Shown: positions 43,037-51,735 of the stretch, piece by piece | Numbering within the stretch: position 1 is the first letter of the stretch | Layout of the letters: each line of letters begins with the position of its first letter | Assembly: GCF_013375555.1 (NCBI RefSeq) | Contig: NZ_JABXWB010000002.1 | Location: 1 to 64,000 of the forward strand | Direction of reading: 5' to 3' | DNA length: 64,000 bases | Source of the DNA: Sphingobium sp. EM0848 | Lineage (GTDB): Bacteria; Pseudomonadota; Alphaproteobacteria; Sphingomonadales; Sphingomonadaceae | The notes under the pieces: model-generated | Seen by the model: the letters and a program-made list of their open reading frames with translations, nothing else | Databases searched by the model: none | What the model was told of the DNA's origin: nothing | Program-made: the position numbers and the translations under genes

Positions 43037-46000
43037 TCAGTCCGTGATCCTGGCGAGGATCTCGAGGGCGCGGCTCGGGGGAACGAACAGCCGCGTGCGG
43101 TGCTGGATGATCTCAGTGAAGCAGCCCGCCGCCTTGAGATGCGGCAGCGCCTCGGGCTTCCAGTCGAGCAATTCGAGGCGTTGATCGCCGGCGACCAAGG
43201 CGCGCTTCAGCCGCAGCGCTCCGATCGGCATGATCTCGCCCGAGGTGCGGACGTGCTCGACCCGCGCGCCGAGGTCGATCTCGACATGGGCCGCGATGCC
43301 GAACGCGCCCGCGATGCGTTCCACAAGCGGCGCCGGAATAAGACGCCCGAGAAGCGACTGGCCGTCATCGCTCGTCAGCCGCCAGACCTGGACATGATCG
43401 TCGGGCAGCTTGCCCCACACCGGGAGCAGCAGGCCGGTGACCAGATAGATGATCTGCGTGCGGGTCTGCGCCGCCATCGCGTCGCATTCGGCCTGCCAGG
43501 CTTCGTCGAAACTCGCGCGGTCCACGTCGGTCCAATGGGTTTCGGCGAAGAGGTCCTGCCGGTGCCGTTCGGTGCGCGTCGGCCGCACCAGTTCGTAGCG
43601 GCGCACGGTCCGCCCCTCTTCGTCCGTCAGCGAGAAGGTCGGCCGGCAAATCGCTGCCTTGCCGGAACGCGGGTTGATCAACCCGCGCGCTTCCGGGTCG
43701 GCCAGAAGCCAATGCGCTCGTTCCAGGGTCAGCGGCCGATATCGTTCCTCGGTTTCGATACGCAGGATCTCGGTTTCGGCCCCGCTCACGGGATCGCGCC
43801 GGATCACCGTGCGGTCGAGGATCGAAATTCGGTCGGCCGCGATCGTTTCGACGCCAAGATCGAGGGTGCCAGCCTCGCGGGCCTTTTCCACCCGTGCTTC
43901 GATCAAGCCCAGATATTCGTCGAAGATCGCGTTCTGCAGGTCGATGCGCAGCGCTAGGATGCGGTTCAACCACCGCTGGATCGTGGGCAAGGTCTCAGTG
44001 AGCCCCCCACCCTCCCCGGCCAGGTTCAAACCGGTGAGCGACTGGAATTGATCAAAGCGCACCGATTGGAGCTTTCCCTGGAACAGTAGGCGAAACCACT
44101 GGTCGAGCGATTCCCGCGCGAAGTCGGACTCCAGATTGTCGCGGGGGTCGAAAAGTCCCTGCCCGCCGGTCTGGCGTTGGCCGCGGGTCAGCGCGCCCAG
44201 ACTGTCGAGGCGCCGGGCGATGGTCGAGATGAACCGCCGTTCGCCGCGGCAATCGGTGGAAACGGGCCGAAACAGGGGTGGGCAGGCTTGGTGGGTGCGG
44301 TGCGTGCGGCCCAGCCCCTGGATCGCCGCGTCCGCGCGCCAACCGGGCTCGAGCAGATAGTGGATGCGGCGGCTCTGATTGGGCGCGTCGAGGCTGGCGT
44401 GGTAGCTCCGCCCCGTGCCGCCGGCGTCGGAGAAGATCAGGATGCGCTTTTCGCCGCGCATGAAGATGTCGGTCTCCGCGAGGTTCGTGCGCGCGCTGCG
44501 CCGTTCGATCCGCTGACGGCCGTCGGCATCGACGATGATCCGCCGGCTGCGACCCGTCACCTCGGCCACTGCCTCCGTCCCGAAATGCCCGATGATGTGA
44601 TCGAGCGCCGAGCCGACCACCGGCAGCGCACAAAGTTGCTCGAGGAGCTGGTCGCGCATGGCGATCGTTTCCCGGCACAGCACCGGCTGCCCGGCTTCGT
44701 CGATCATCGGTTCCGAGCGCACCGTGCCGCTATCGTCGGTATAGGTGCGCATCTGGCGCACCGGAAAGGCGGCCGTCAGATAGTCGACCAGGAATTCGCG
44801 CGGGGACAGCTCGATATCGAGCCAGGCCCGCTCCTCGGGGGACAGGTCGGCAAGGGCACGATCGAGCATCGCTTCCGAGGTCGACACGAGCTGGACGACG
44901 GCGCAGTCGCCGCGCGCGAGATCGGCGGCGATTGCCGGGATCAGCGACGGCAGCTTCATCGACAGCAGGATCTGGCCGAAGAAGCGTTGCTTGGTCGATT
45001 CGAAGATCGACAATGCCGCGGCCTTCGCGCCGCTATTATAGGTGGCACCGCTGAAGCCGTCGGTGACGCGCGTGGCGGCGAGCGCGGCCTGCAGATTGTT
45101 GTGAATGATCGCCCAGGCATCGGCATAGGCATTGTAGACGTCGATCTGTTCTTCGCTGAGCCGATGCTCGAGGATGTCATATTCGACGCCGGCAAAGCTG
45201 AGCGCCCGCGCGGCATAGAGGCCCTGCGCCTTGAGGTCGCGGGCGATCAACTCCATCGCAGCGATGCCGCCGCGGCGAAGCGATTCCACGAAGGCCCGCC
45301 GGTCGGCGAAGGCCGTCTGCGGTCCCCACAATCCGAGGCGTGTCGCATAAGCGAGGTTGTTGACGTCCGAGGCGCCCGTCGCCGAGGCGTAGAGAATCCG
45401 GGCGCGCGGAGCGAGATTTTGCAGGCGGACGCCGGCGATGCCCTGCTCGGACCCTTTCGTGGCGCCGAACCGGCCCTCGCCGCCGGCCACCCCGGCCATT
45501 TCATGCGCCTCGTCGAAGACGATGACGCCGCTGAAATCCTCGCCCATCCATTCGATCAGCTGGCGCAGCCGCGTGCCTTTGTCGCCGCGGTTGGAGCGCA
45601 GGGTGGCATAGGTCAGGAAAAGGATCCCATCGCCCAACTGGATCGGGGTGCCGAGCTTCCACTGGTTGAGATGCTGGATGTCGAGCGGCAAGCCGCCAAG
45701 CGCCGACCAGTCGCGGCGAGCGTCTTCGATCAGCGTCTCGCTCTTGGATATCCAAAGGTGGCGGCGGTTGCCGCGCAACCACTGGTCGAGGATGACGCCC
45801 GCCACCTGCCGCCCCTTGCCGGCGCCCGTGCCATCGCCAAGGAAAAAGCCGGTCCGATAGGCGTTACCGGCCTCTGCCGGCGACAGCGAAAGACCCTCCT
45901 CGCTAGATATGAACCGGCCGGGAAGATCGCGCTCGAACGCCGCGCCAGCGTAGATCAGCGTTTCGAGCTGCGCGTCCGAGAGCAGGCCGTCGTCCAGGAT

Positions 46001-47230
46001 CCTGGCCGGCAGCACGGGTTCATAAGCGACCGGAGGTGCGGCAATCGATCCCATTGCCTGCGATTCGACCAGCGCGCTTGGGTGCTCGCGGGCATCGGCA
46101 ATCAGCAGACGGCTCGGCCGATAGGGCAGGTAAATCCCTTGCGGTTCGCCCGCGGGCGCCGGCGCGTCGAGACGGTGATAAGCGACCGCGCGGGTCGTGG
46201 GCAGGGTCACACGCGAGCTTACGGGGCGGGTCCGCCGCGTGAGGCCCCGGAACAATCCGCTGGGGCGGGAGATCGGCTGCGGCTGCGGCGCGCATGGGGT
46301 CGCCATCGCATCGATGACCGCAAGCGCAGCGCCGAGCGTCGTGCAGGTCTGGCGCGGGACCGAGCCCCCTGCCCCGCCCTTTTCGAGGAGTATGAGCTGG
46401 ACTGCCTGGCCGGTGCCGTGCTTGGCATAGGCATTGGGCGGCAGGTCGAGATGCAGCCGGGCATGCGCGCCCGCGGTGGCGTGCAGCCAATCCTCGTCCC
46501 CAGTCTCGATGCGGTCGGGGAGAATAACGGCGCAGCGCCCGCCTGGAGCAAGCCGCAACAGCGCGGAGCGCAAGTGGCGAAGCGCGGCATGGCGATCGCG
46601 CGCCCGCCCCTGGCTTCGCGAGAAGGGCGGATTGATGAGCACGACGCTCGGCACCAGTTGTGGATCGAGCATATCGTCGATCAGTTCGCCATCATGCGTG
46701 CTCAGCCTGCCTTCGGGAAAGGCGTGACGCAGCAAACGCGCGCGCCAAGCATTGATCTCATTGAGAAGGAGGCGCGCGCCGGCGAGATGGGCGTCTACGG
46801 CAAGGAGGCCCGTCCCGGCCGAGGGCTCGAGCACGATATCGTGTGCCGTGATCGCGGCGGCCTTGGCGGCAAGGAAACCGATCGGCGCCGGTGTCGAGAA
46901 CTGCTGGAACGCGATCTGCGTTTCGCTACGCACGCTTTGCGTGGGAAGCGCCGCCGTCATGGCGATCAGCTGGGCGAGCCGCGCATTCGCATCTGCCGGG
47001 AGCGTCGCGTTCTTCAGATGGAGGACCTGCGCGAGTTCGAGCACATCGTAAGCGTCGCGCAATGACCATAAGCCATCGGCGCTCGATCCACCGAAGGCCG
47101 AGGCCATTTCGGCAAGGAGGTCGTTACGTGCAACCGGACGGCCTTCGGACAGCCGGTCGGCTATGCCTTGAGCAGCGATACGGGCGGGATCATCGAGCAG
47201 CAGCGTGAGCGCGAGGGGTTGTGTGGCCAT
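43037..47230 (-). CDS. Strawberry-notch-type helicase with N-terminal methyltransferase domain
   Basis: A 1397-residue protein. The N-terminal class I methyltransferase-like part has DIVLEPSAGTGLLAVDAHLAG and VVLINPPFSRSQG (an N6-adenine methylase-type NPPF). The SF2 helicase of the strawberry-notch type follows: FFLGDGTGAGKGRQVAGVI (Walker A, about 465-480), VIVFDEAHEMAGV (DEAH), LYASATGASDVNN, and the C-terminal half with HASLDAPNQSRRIHYLLEPG and GLGRTHRTHQ (arginine finger). Such proteins are common on alphaproteobacterial plasmids and ICEs; they may methylate and remodel plasmid DNA during entry. Confidence 0.88.
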   Translation of the reverse strand: MATQPLALTLLLDDPARIAAQGIADRLSEGRPVARNDLLAEMASAFGGSSADGLWSLRDAYDVLELAQVLHLKNATLPADANARLAQLIAMTAALPTQSVRSETQIAFQQFSTPAPIGFLAAKAAAITAHDIVLEPSAGTGLLAVDAHLAGARLLLNEINAWRARLLRHAFPEGRLSTHDGELIDDMLDPQLVPSVVLINPPFSRSQGRARDRHAALRHLRSALLRLAPGGRCAVILPDRIETGDEDWLHATAGAHARLHLDLPPNAYAKHGTGQAVQLILLEKGGAGGSVPRQTCTTLGAALAVIDAMATPCAPQPQPISRPSGLFRGLTRRTRPVSSRVTLPTTRAVAYHRLDAPAPAGEPQGIYLPYRPSRLLIADAREHPSALVESQAMGSIAAPPVAYEPVLPARILDDGLLSDAQLETLIYAGAAFERDLPGRFISSEEGLSLSPAEAGNAYRTGFFLGDGTGAGKGRQVAGVILDQWLRGNRRHLWISKSETLIEDARRDWSALGGLPLDIQHLNQWKLGTPIQLGDGILFLTYATLRSNRGDKGTRLRQLIEWMGEDFSGVIVFDEAHEMAGVAGGEGRFGATKGSEQGIAGVRLQNLAPRARILYASATGASDVNNLAYATRLGLWGPQTAFADRRAFVESLRRGGIAAMELIARDLKAQGLYAARALSFAGVEYDILEHRLSEEQIDVYNAYADAWAIIHNNLQAALAATRVTDGFSGATYNSGAKAAALSIFESTKQRFFGQILLSMKLPSLIPAIAADLARGDCAVVQLVSTSEAMLDRALADLSPEERAWLDIELSPREFLVDYLTAAFPVRQMRTYTDDSGTVRSEPMIDEAGQPVLCRETIAMRDQLLEQLCALPVVGSALDHIIGHFGTEAVAEVTGRSRRIIVDADGRQRIERRSARTNLAETDIFMRGEKRILIFSDAGGTGRSYHASLDAPNQSRRIHYLLEPGWRADAAIQGLGRTHRTHQACPPLFRPVSTDCRGERRFISTIARRLDSLGALTRGQRQTGGQGLFDPRDNLESDFARESLDQWFRLLFQGKLQSVRFDQFQSLTGLNLAGEGGGLTETLPTIQRWLNRILALRIDLQNAIFDEYLGLIEARVEKAREAGTLDLGVETIAADRISILDRTVIRRDPVSGAETEILRIETEERYRPLTLERAHWLLADPEARGLINPRSGKAAICRPTFSLTDEEGRTVRRYELVRPTRTERHRQDLFAETHWTDVDRASFDEAWQAECDAMAAQTRTQIIYLVTGLLLPVWGKLPDDHVQVWRLTSDDGQSLLGRLIPAPLVERIAGAFGIAAHVEIDLGARVEHVRTSGEIMPIGALRLKRALVAGDQRLELLDWKPEALPHLKAAGCFTEIIQHRTRLFVPPSRALEILARITD

Positions 47231-47279
47231 GGGGCATCTCCAGGTCTGACACCTGGCATCAGCGCCAGGTCATCAGTCT

Positions 47280-47298
47280 GAAGGCCCCCTCCCCTCTC
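47280..47298. repeat. 19-bp repeat, copy 2
   Basis: An exact second copy of the sequence at 42993-43011, next to the stop of the Toprim gene and 50 bases before the strawberry-notch start. Confidence 0.45.
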
Positions 47299-48163
47299 AG
47301 GCCGCCTCGGCGGCCTGGCGGACACGCCAAGCATCATTCCAGTCCGCATGCCGTTCCGGCAGCTGAAGCACCAGTTCGCGTCCATTGGCTGTGAGATGCG
47401 GGCGGGCTTTTTTGAGCATGGCGGCAGCGGCGGCACCGCGATCGCCATAGACGATGATACGCTTGACCCGTTCGGGGATGGCGACGAGCCCAAGGCGTTC
47501 GACCCCGCCCAGCGCCCAGGTCGGCGTTCCGAACCAGGCCATTGCTGAAAGGGCGTCCTCGATGCCTTCGGCAAGGCCAAGCTCCTCGTCGGCCGGCGCC
47601 AGACGCATGGCCGCGTCGCCGAGAAGGCCAAGGGCAATCTTCGGTTTTGGCAAGGGTTTGTGCAGGATGTCGGCGAGATCGAGGCAGGTCCGCTGGACGG
47701 CGACAACCCCCAGATCATTCTCGACCGCGGCGATCATCGCCGGAAAGAACCGGCGACGCTCACCGGCACCGACGATGGTGCGCGGATTGTAGCGCAGGCA
47801 ACGCGGATAGGGAGGCGGCAGACCGCGCGCCGCCAGATAATCGGCCGCTGGAGAGTCGGCGATGGGCTGGCTCGCCTTCCATAGGCGAAGTGCAAGTGCG
47901 CGATGGTCCGCGGCCGCCTTCGGGCGCGGCATGGTGAGCGGCTCCGCATCGTGAAGTTTGCGCCGGCGCAAAGCAGCTAGAACATCGCGCGTGTCGCAGC
48001 CGGCAAAGCAGTGGAACAGGATCGCCCGCTCGCCCAGGCGTACCGACAGGCTGGGACCATGATCGTCATGTGCCGGGCAACGGCATTCGCCGCGCGTACC
48101 GCGCCAGATCCCACCCAGGGCTTCGACAATGGCTTTGGCGCGATGGGGAGCAGCTATGGGCAT
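47297..48163 (-). CDS. Toprim-domain primase-like protein
   Basis: A 288-residue protein. The N-terminal zinc-binding part (GECRCPAHDDHGPSLSVRLG, ILFHCFAGCDTRDVLAALR) matches CHC2/DUF7146 primase fingers. The C-terminal Toprim fold has LGLAEGIEDALSAMAWFGTP (catalytic Glu) and RIIVYGDRGAAAAAMLKKA, where the usual D-x-D is reduced to GDRG. Plasmid proteins of this class prime replication or second-strand synthesis. It lies upstream of the strawberry-notch gene in the same run. Confidence 0.82.
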   Translation of the reverse strand: MPIAAPHRAKAIVEALGGIWRGTRGECRCPAHDDHGPSLSVRLGERAILFHCFAGCDTRDVLAALRRRKLHDAEPLTMPRPKAAADHRALALRLWKASQPIADSPAADYLAARGLPPPYPRCLRYNPRTIVGAGERRRFFPAMIAAVENDLGVVAVQRTCLDLADILHKPLPKPKIALGLLGDAAMRLAPADEELGLAEGIEDALSAMAWFGTPTWALGGVERLGLVAIPERVKRIIVYGDRGAAAAAMLKKARPHLTANGRELVLQLPERHADWNDAWRVRQAAEAA

Positions 48164-48226
48164 TGACTAATCCTCGCAAAGTGGCGGAGCGCCGCTGCTG
48201 ATTGCGCCCTCCCCTCCCCGGTATTT

Positions 48227-48553
48227 TCAGCCCGGCATGCCTTTGGGTGCCAGGATCCCGAATTCCTCGACGATGCGATCGGTTGTGTAGTGCGTCGCGC
48301 CGTCGCGCTCATAGGAACTGTCCTTGAGCCGCCCGGCTATGCGCACGAGATCCCCGACTTGGGCTCGGTCGGCAATATGTTTCCGCTGGCCCTCGCTGAA
48401 GACGCTCACGCGGTTCCAGTGACTGTCTTCCTGCCATTCGTTATCGTCACCCTTGCGGCGATAATTCGCGCAGACCGACAGCAGGGTGACTTTCGGCCGC
48501 GCGTCGATTTCTCCGATCCGGCCGATGATCTCGAACTTGGCGAAGTTGATCAT
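48227..48553 (-). CDS. SSB-like OB-fold protein
   Basis: A 108-residue protein from the ATG at 48553 (GGAG upstream). The OB-fold pattern is INFAKFEIIGRIGEIDARPKV, SHWNRVSVFSEGQRKHIADR, AQVGDLVRIAGRLKDSSYERDG. It is shorter than the ssb at 2253 and lacks the acidic DEIPF tip, so it may serve only the plasmid. It is the first gene of the long minus-strand backbone run, divergent from the replication region. Confidence 0.8.
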   Translation of the reverse strand: MINFAKFEIIGRIGEIDARPKVTLLSVCANYRRKGDDNEWQEDSHWNRVSVFSEGQRKHIADRAQVGDLVRIAGRLKDSSYERDGATHYTTDRIVEEFGILAPKGMPG

Positions 48554-48782
48554 GCACTCTCCATGCGCAACGTCATTTGGCTGGCAGCCTATCGTGGGCG
48601 GTCGACTTCGCGTATCCCTCCAGACGGGGGGATTGAACGATTGCATCAGGCGCGACGCGGATCTCTTTCTCAAAAAAAAGAATCAAAACGCCGCTGCTCG
48701 CAGCGGAAGCTTTTCCGATTCAAAAGGATTCAGATTCAGGAGGCCGAAATCGCAGCATTTCTGCGGGTTTGAGCAAGCTTAT

Positions 48783-48883
48783 CCTGACCGGACGGGGGAT
48801 TTTGCCTGTCCTTCCGGGGGCGTTTCCCTGACCGGCCGGGGGATGCAACCTGACCGGTTGGGGCCTTCCTGACCGCATGGGGG
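48783..48883 (+). repeat. Iteron array of the replication origin
   Basis: Five direct repeats of the type CCTGACCGGNNGGGGG start at 48783, 48805, 48827, 48849 and 48868 (the first four exactly 22 bp apart, i.e. two helical turns). A weaker sixth may start at 48888. Such 22-bp-spaced iterons bind Rep_3-type initiators, and the initiator gene is just downstream. The whole gap 48554-49142 is the probable origin. Confidence 0.8.
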
Positions 48884-49031
48884 CCAGCCTTACTTGGGAG
48901 CGATTCGTCCGCCACGCCGCTCGTCAGGGACTTTCTTTGGCCTACGTGCGGCCGTTTGCATGCGTAAGGGCGCCTTGAAACGCGACTCGGCGCACTTCCT
49001 CATGTTTTACCGTTACGGGGCTAAATTCTAT

Positions 49032-49098
49032 CCTGACCTCTTGGGGGCCGAAACCGCCGTTTATCCTGCCCTGACTTGACGCAAGAGGACAGGTCAGG
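49032..49098 (+). promoter_or_regulatory. Iteron copy and inverted half-sites before the initiator gene
   Basis: CCTGACCTCTTGGGGG (49032-49047) is one more iteron. It is followed by an inverted pair CCTGAC (49070-49075) and GTCAGG (49093-49098), ending 45 bases before the initiator ATG. Rep_3 dimers typically bind such inverted half-iterons to repress their own gene. Confidence 0.6.
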
Positions 49099-49142
49099 CA
49101 GATTTCTTCCCACGCCGGACGAATCGGTGCAGACTTCATGGC

Positions 49143-50294
49143 ATGGATGACGAGCAAGCCCTAGACCACGCTGTAACGCCCTCCCCCGCCGGTGATGATG
49201 CTTCTCCGGGGCGGGCGATGCGGGTGGCTGCCGCCCTGCAGGCAAAGGGCGGTGACGAGTTCGCCAAGCCCGGCAGCATCGTCGAGGTCAAGTTCGTCAA
49301 AGGCCAGTCGCTTAGCCTGACCGCTTCGCGTTTGCTTGCGCTGATGATTTTGACTGCGGGCGGTGATGCCTGGGAGGACCGCCCGCACAAGATGCGAAAG
49401 GCGGACATTCGCCGCGGCCACAAGGGCAATGAGCGTATCTCGGATATGCTCGAGGAATTGCACCGCACGCTTTTCGCGGTCGACGACAAGTCCTGGCGCG
49501 GCAAGAAGGCGACGCTGCGTTTTTCGCTTATCTCGTCGTCGCGCGAAGAAGCGGAAGACGAGGAGGGCGCGGACGCGGGGTGGATAGAGTGGGAGTTCAC
49601 GCCCGAGGCCCGAAAACTGATCCAGGAATCGGAGACCTATGCGGTTCTCAACCGCCAGGCGGTGTTGGGCTTTCGTTCGACCTATGCGCTCAAGCTCTAC
49701 GAGATCGGCGCACTAAGGCTGCATCGGCGCCAGTCGAGCTGGAAGGGCGACATGACCGCGTTGCGCGCGCTGCTCGGCATCGCACCGGACGTCTACAAGG
49801 ACTTCGCGCAGCTGCGGCGCAAGGTTCTCGAAAAGGCCAAGGCTGAAATCGACCAGCTCGCTCATTTTTGCGTGGAGTGGCGGGAGAACCGCCAGGGCCG
49901 AACCGTCACCGAGATTGAATTCCGCTTTGAGCCCAAGGATGCGCCTGCGCAGATAGCAACCGTCGATGAGATCGCGCGACATTCGGCAGGGAGGAAGGCG
50001 AGGCGCGAAGACGAGGTCGAGACCATTGAGGCCGTTACACAAGCGGCCGCCTTGGTGTCGAAGGATAAGGCCGGGGCAGGGGAGTTGACCTTTCCGAACG
50101 GCACGATCCGCTTTGGCTCGGACATGCTGGCGGGGATCGCGCGGTCCGTCGGCGGCGGTTGGGATATTGACCTCATTGCCGATGCCTATCGGGAACAGAT
50201 GGGGGAAAGGCTGGCGAAGCTGAAAGGTGCCAAGTTGATCGCCTCATGGACCGGCTTTTGCGAGAGTTTCCTGGCACGACGCGGGCGCCCTTGA
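49143..50294 (+). CDS. repA: Replication initiator protein (Rep_3 type)
   Basis: A 383-residue protein. The two winged-helix domains of Rep_3 initiators are visible: VEVKFVKGQSLSLTASRLLALMILTA to RTLFAVDDKSW, and VLNRQAVLGFRSTYALKLYEIGALRL followed by FAQLRRKVLEKAKAEIDQL and VTEIEFRFEPK. It would bind the iterons at 48783-48883, open the origin and load helicase. The C-terminal extension (about 120 residues) is typical of sphingomonad plasmid RepA proteins. The iteron array, autoregulatory half-sites and the parA/parB genes downstream make plasmid replication secure. Confidence 0.9.
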   Translation: MDDEQALDHAVTPSPAGDDASPGRAMRVAAALQAKGGDEFAKPGSIVEVKFVKGQSLSLTASRLLALMILTAGGDAWEDRPHKMRKADIRRGHKGNERISDMLEELHRTLFAVDDKSWRGKKATLRFSLISSSREEAEDEEGADAGWIEWEFTPEARKLIQESETYAVLNRQAVLGFRSTYALKLYEIGALRLHRRQSSWKGDMTALRALLGIAPDVYKDFAQLRRKVLEKAKAEIDQLAHFCVEWRENRQGRTVTEIEFRFEPKDAPAQIATVDEIARHSAGRKARREDEVETIEAVTQAAALVSKDKAGAGELTFPNGTIRFGSDMLAGIARSVGGGWDIDLIADAYREQMGERLAKLKGAKLIASWTGFCESFLARRGRP

Positions 50295-50296
50295 GC

Positions 50297-50320
50297 CGAA
50301 ATTGCACCGGTGCAATTTCG
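50297..50320. promoter_or_regulatory. parS-like perfect palindrome, copy 1
   Basis: A 24-bp perfect palindrome with the core AATTGCACCGGTGCAATT lies between the initiator gene and parA. The 18-bp core recurs exactly at 51701-51718 between parA and parB. Position and symmetry indicate ParB binding sites (centromere) that may also regulate the par genes. Confidence 0.75.
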
Positions 50321-50329
50321 CGGTAAACG

Positions 50330-50345
50330 CCCCCAAGAGGTCAGG
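50330..50345 (-). repeat. Isolated reverse iteron between repA and parA
   Basis: CCCCCAAGAGGTCAGG is the exact reverse complement of the iteron at 49032-49047. It sits 10 bases after the first parS-like palindrome. Confidence 0.65.
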
Positions 50346-50449
50346 TTACAGTTGCGCGCAAGGGCCGGAAGCGCCAATTGCGGTCAAATCAGCCCGACGG
50401 CTCAGAATGACTTGCGAAAATCAGCCTATGATTGACCTAAAAGTGCAAA

Positions 50450-51691
50450 TTGAGCTATGCCCCCTCTAGTTTCGCAAGGGGGCCTCTGTTGGCTGCATCA
50501 CTCAACATCGAGGGCACGCAGGATCTGCTGTCCGTCTCAACGCTCGCACAACGGACCAGCTCTGTCCTCGAGCGGCTTCGCGACTCTGCGCGGAGTGCTC
50601 GGGCGGACGAGCGGCGTGAGCCGACCTTTCCAATCGGCAAAGCTGCAGAACTGGTGGGCCGAACCGCGGCGGCCATTCGCGAAGCAGAGAAGGACGGCCG
50701 CTTGCCGCCGCCGCCGCGCACCGAAAATAACCGGCGTGTCGGCTATACCCTGGCGCAGCTCAACGACATGCGGGGATTGTTTGGCACCCGGCCCTGGCGG
50801 GCTGCAACGGACCCCTGCTGCGTTATCGCGGTGCAGAACTTCAAGGGCGGAGTGGGGAAATCGACCCTGTCGGTGCACTTGGCCCAGTATCTCGCGATCA
50901 AGGGCTACCGGGTAGCTCTCATAGATTGCGATAGCCAGGCATCGGCAACGACCCTGTTTGGCTATGTTCCCGACCTCGACCTGACCGAGGAGGACACGCT
51001 CTATCCGTTTCTGCGGCATGATGACATGGCGTCGCTCGACTATGCCTTGCGCAAGACTCACTTTGACGGCCTCGAGCTTGTCCCGGCCAATCTCCGGTTG
51101 TTCCAGTCGGAATATGAAATCGCGGCGCGTATGGCGCGGGGGCAGGGGAACCTGATCGACCGCATGGCGCAAGGCATTGCGAGCATTGCCGATCGGTTTG
51201 ATGTTGTCGTTCTCGATCCGCCGCCGGCGCTTGGTGCGATCTCGCTTTCGGTGCTGCGTGCGGCCAATGCGCTCGTCGTGCCGGTGCCGCCGACGGTGAT
51301 GGACTTTTCATCGACCGCGGCTTTCCTCGCTATGCTCGACGAAACCATCGAGACCCTGGCGGATCGCGGCATGGCCCCGACACTCCAGTTTCTGCGCTTC
51401 GTCGCCTCCAAGGTCGACGAGAACAAGTCGATGCAGAAGGAACTGCTCAACCTGATGCGGACCCTTTTTGGCCACGCGATCGTGCGCACGCCCCTCAAGG
51501 ATTCGGCGGAAATCGACAATGCGACGGCGCGGCTGATGACCGTTTATGAGCTGGATGGCCCGGTCACCAGTTCGGCGGTGCGCAACCGCTGCCTCGCCTA
51601 TCTCGACGGCGTGAACAGTGAAATCGAGGTCGACATCCGGTCGATGTGGCCCAGCCATCTGGCGCGCTTGCGCAAGGAGGGCCTCGCCTGA
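50450..51691 (+). CDS. parA: Partition ATPase ParA with N-terminal HTH
   Basis: 413 residues. The start is uncertain: TTG 50450 or TTG 50489, the latter preceded by AAGGGGG. The N-terminal HTH of the MerR type (FPIGKAAELVGRTAAAIREAEKDG, NNRRVGYTLAQLNDMRGLFG) precedes the deviant Walker ATPase: VQNFKGGVGKSTLSVHLAQYL, VALIDCDSQASAT and FDVVVLDPPPALG. It is a type Ia ParA that moves plasmid copies over the nucleoid and probably represses its promoter. It is followed 44 bases later by parB. Confidence 0.93.
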   Translation: MSYAPSSFARGPLLAASLNIEGTQDLLSVSTLAQRTSSVLERLRDSARSARADERREPTFPIGKAAELVGRTAAAIREAEKDGRLPPPPRTENNRRVGYTLAQLNDMRGLFGTRPWRAATDPCCVIAVQNFKGGVGKSTLSVHLAQYLAIKGYRVALIDCDSQASATTLFGYVPDLDLTEEDTLYPFLRHDDMASLDYALRKTHFDGLELVPANLRLFQSEYEIAARMARGQGNLIDRMAQGIASIADRFDVVVLDPPPALGAISLSVLRAANALVVPVPPTVMDFSSTAAFLAMLDETIETLADRGMAPTLQFLRFVASKVDENKSMQKELLNLMRTLFGHAIVRTPLKDSAEIDNATARLMTVYELDGPVTSSAVRNRCLAYLDGVNSEIEVDIRSMWPSHLARLRKEGLA

Positions 51692-51700
51692 TGCGAGCAA

Positions 51701-51718
51701 AATTGCACCGGTGCAATT
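51701..51718. promoter_or_regulatory. parS-like perfect palindrome, copy 2
   Basis: AATTGCACCGGTGCAATT is identical to the core of the palindrome at 50297-50320. It lies in the parA-parB gap. Confidence 0.75.
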
Positions 51719-51735
51719 CCGGGTAGAAGAGGTGT

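Noticed and set aside
44177..47065. A 962-codon open frame on the plus strand opposite the strawberry-notch gene
   Set aside because: The minus-strand frame has clear methyltransferase and helicase motifs; the plus-strand translation is low-complexity Arg/Ala/Gly sequence typical of a high-GC shadow.
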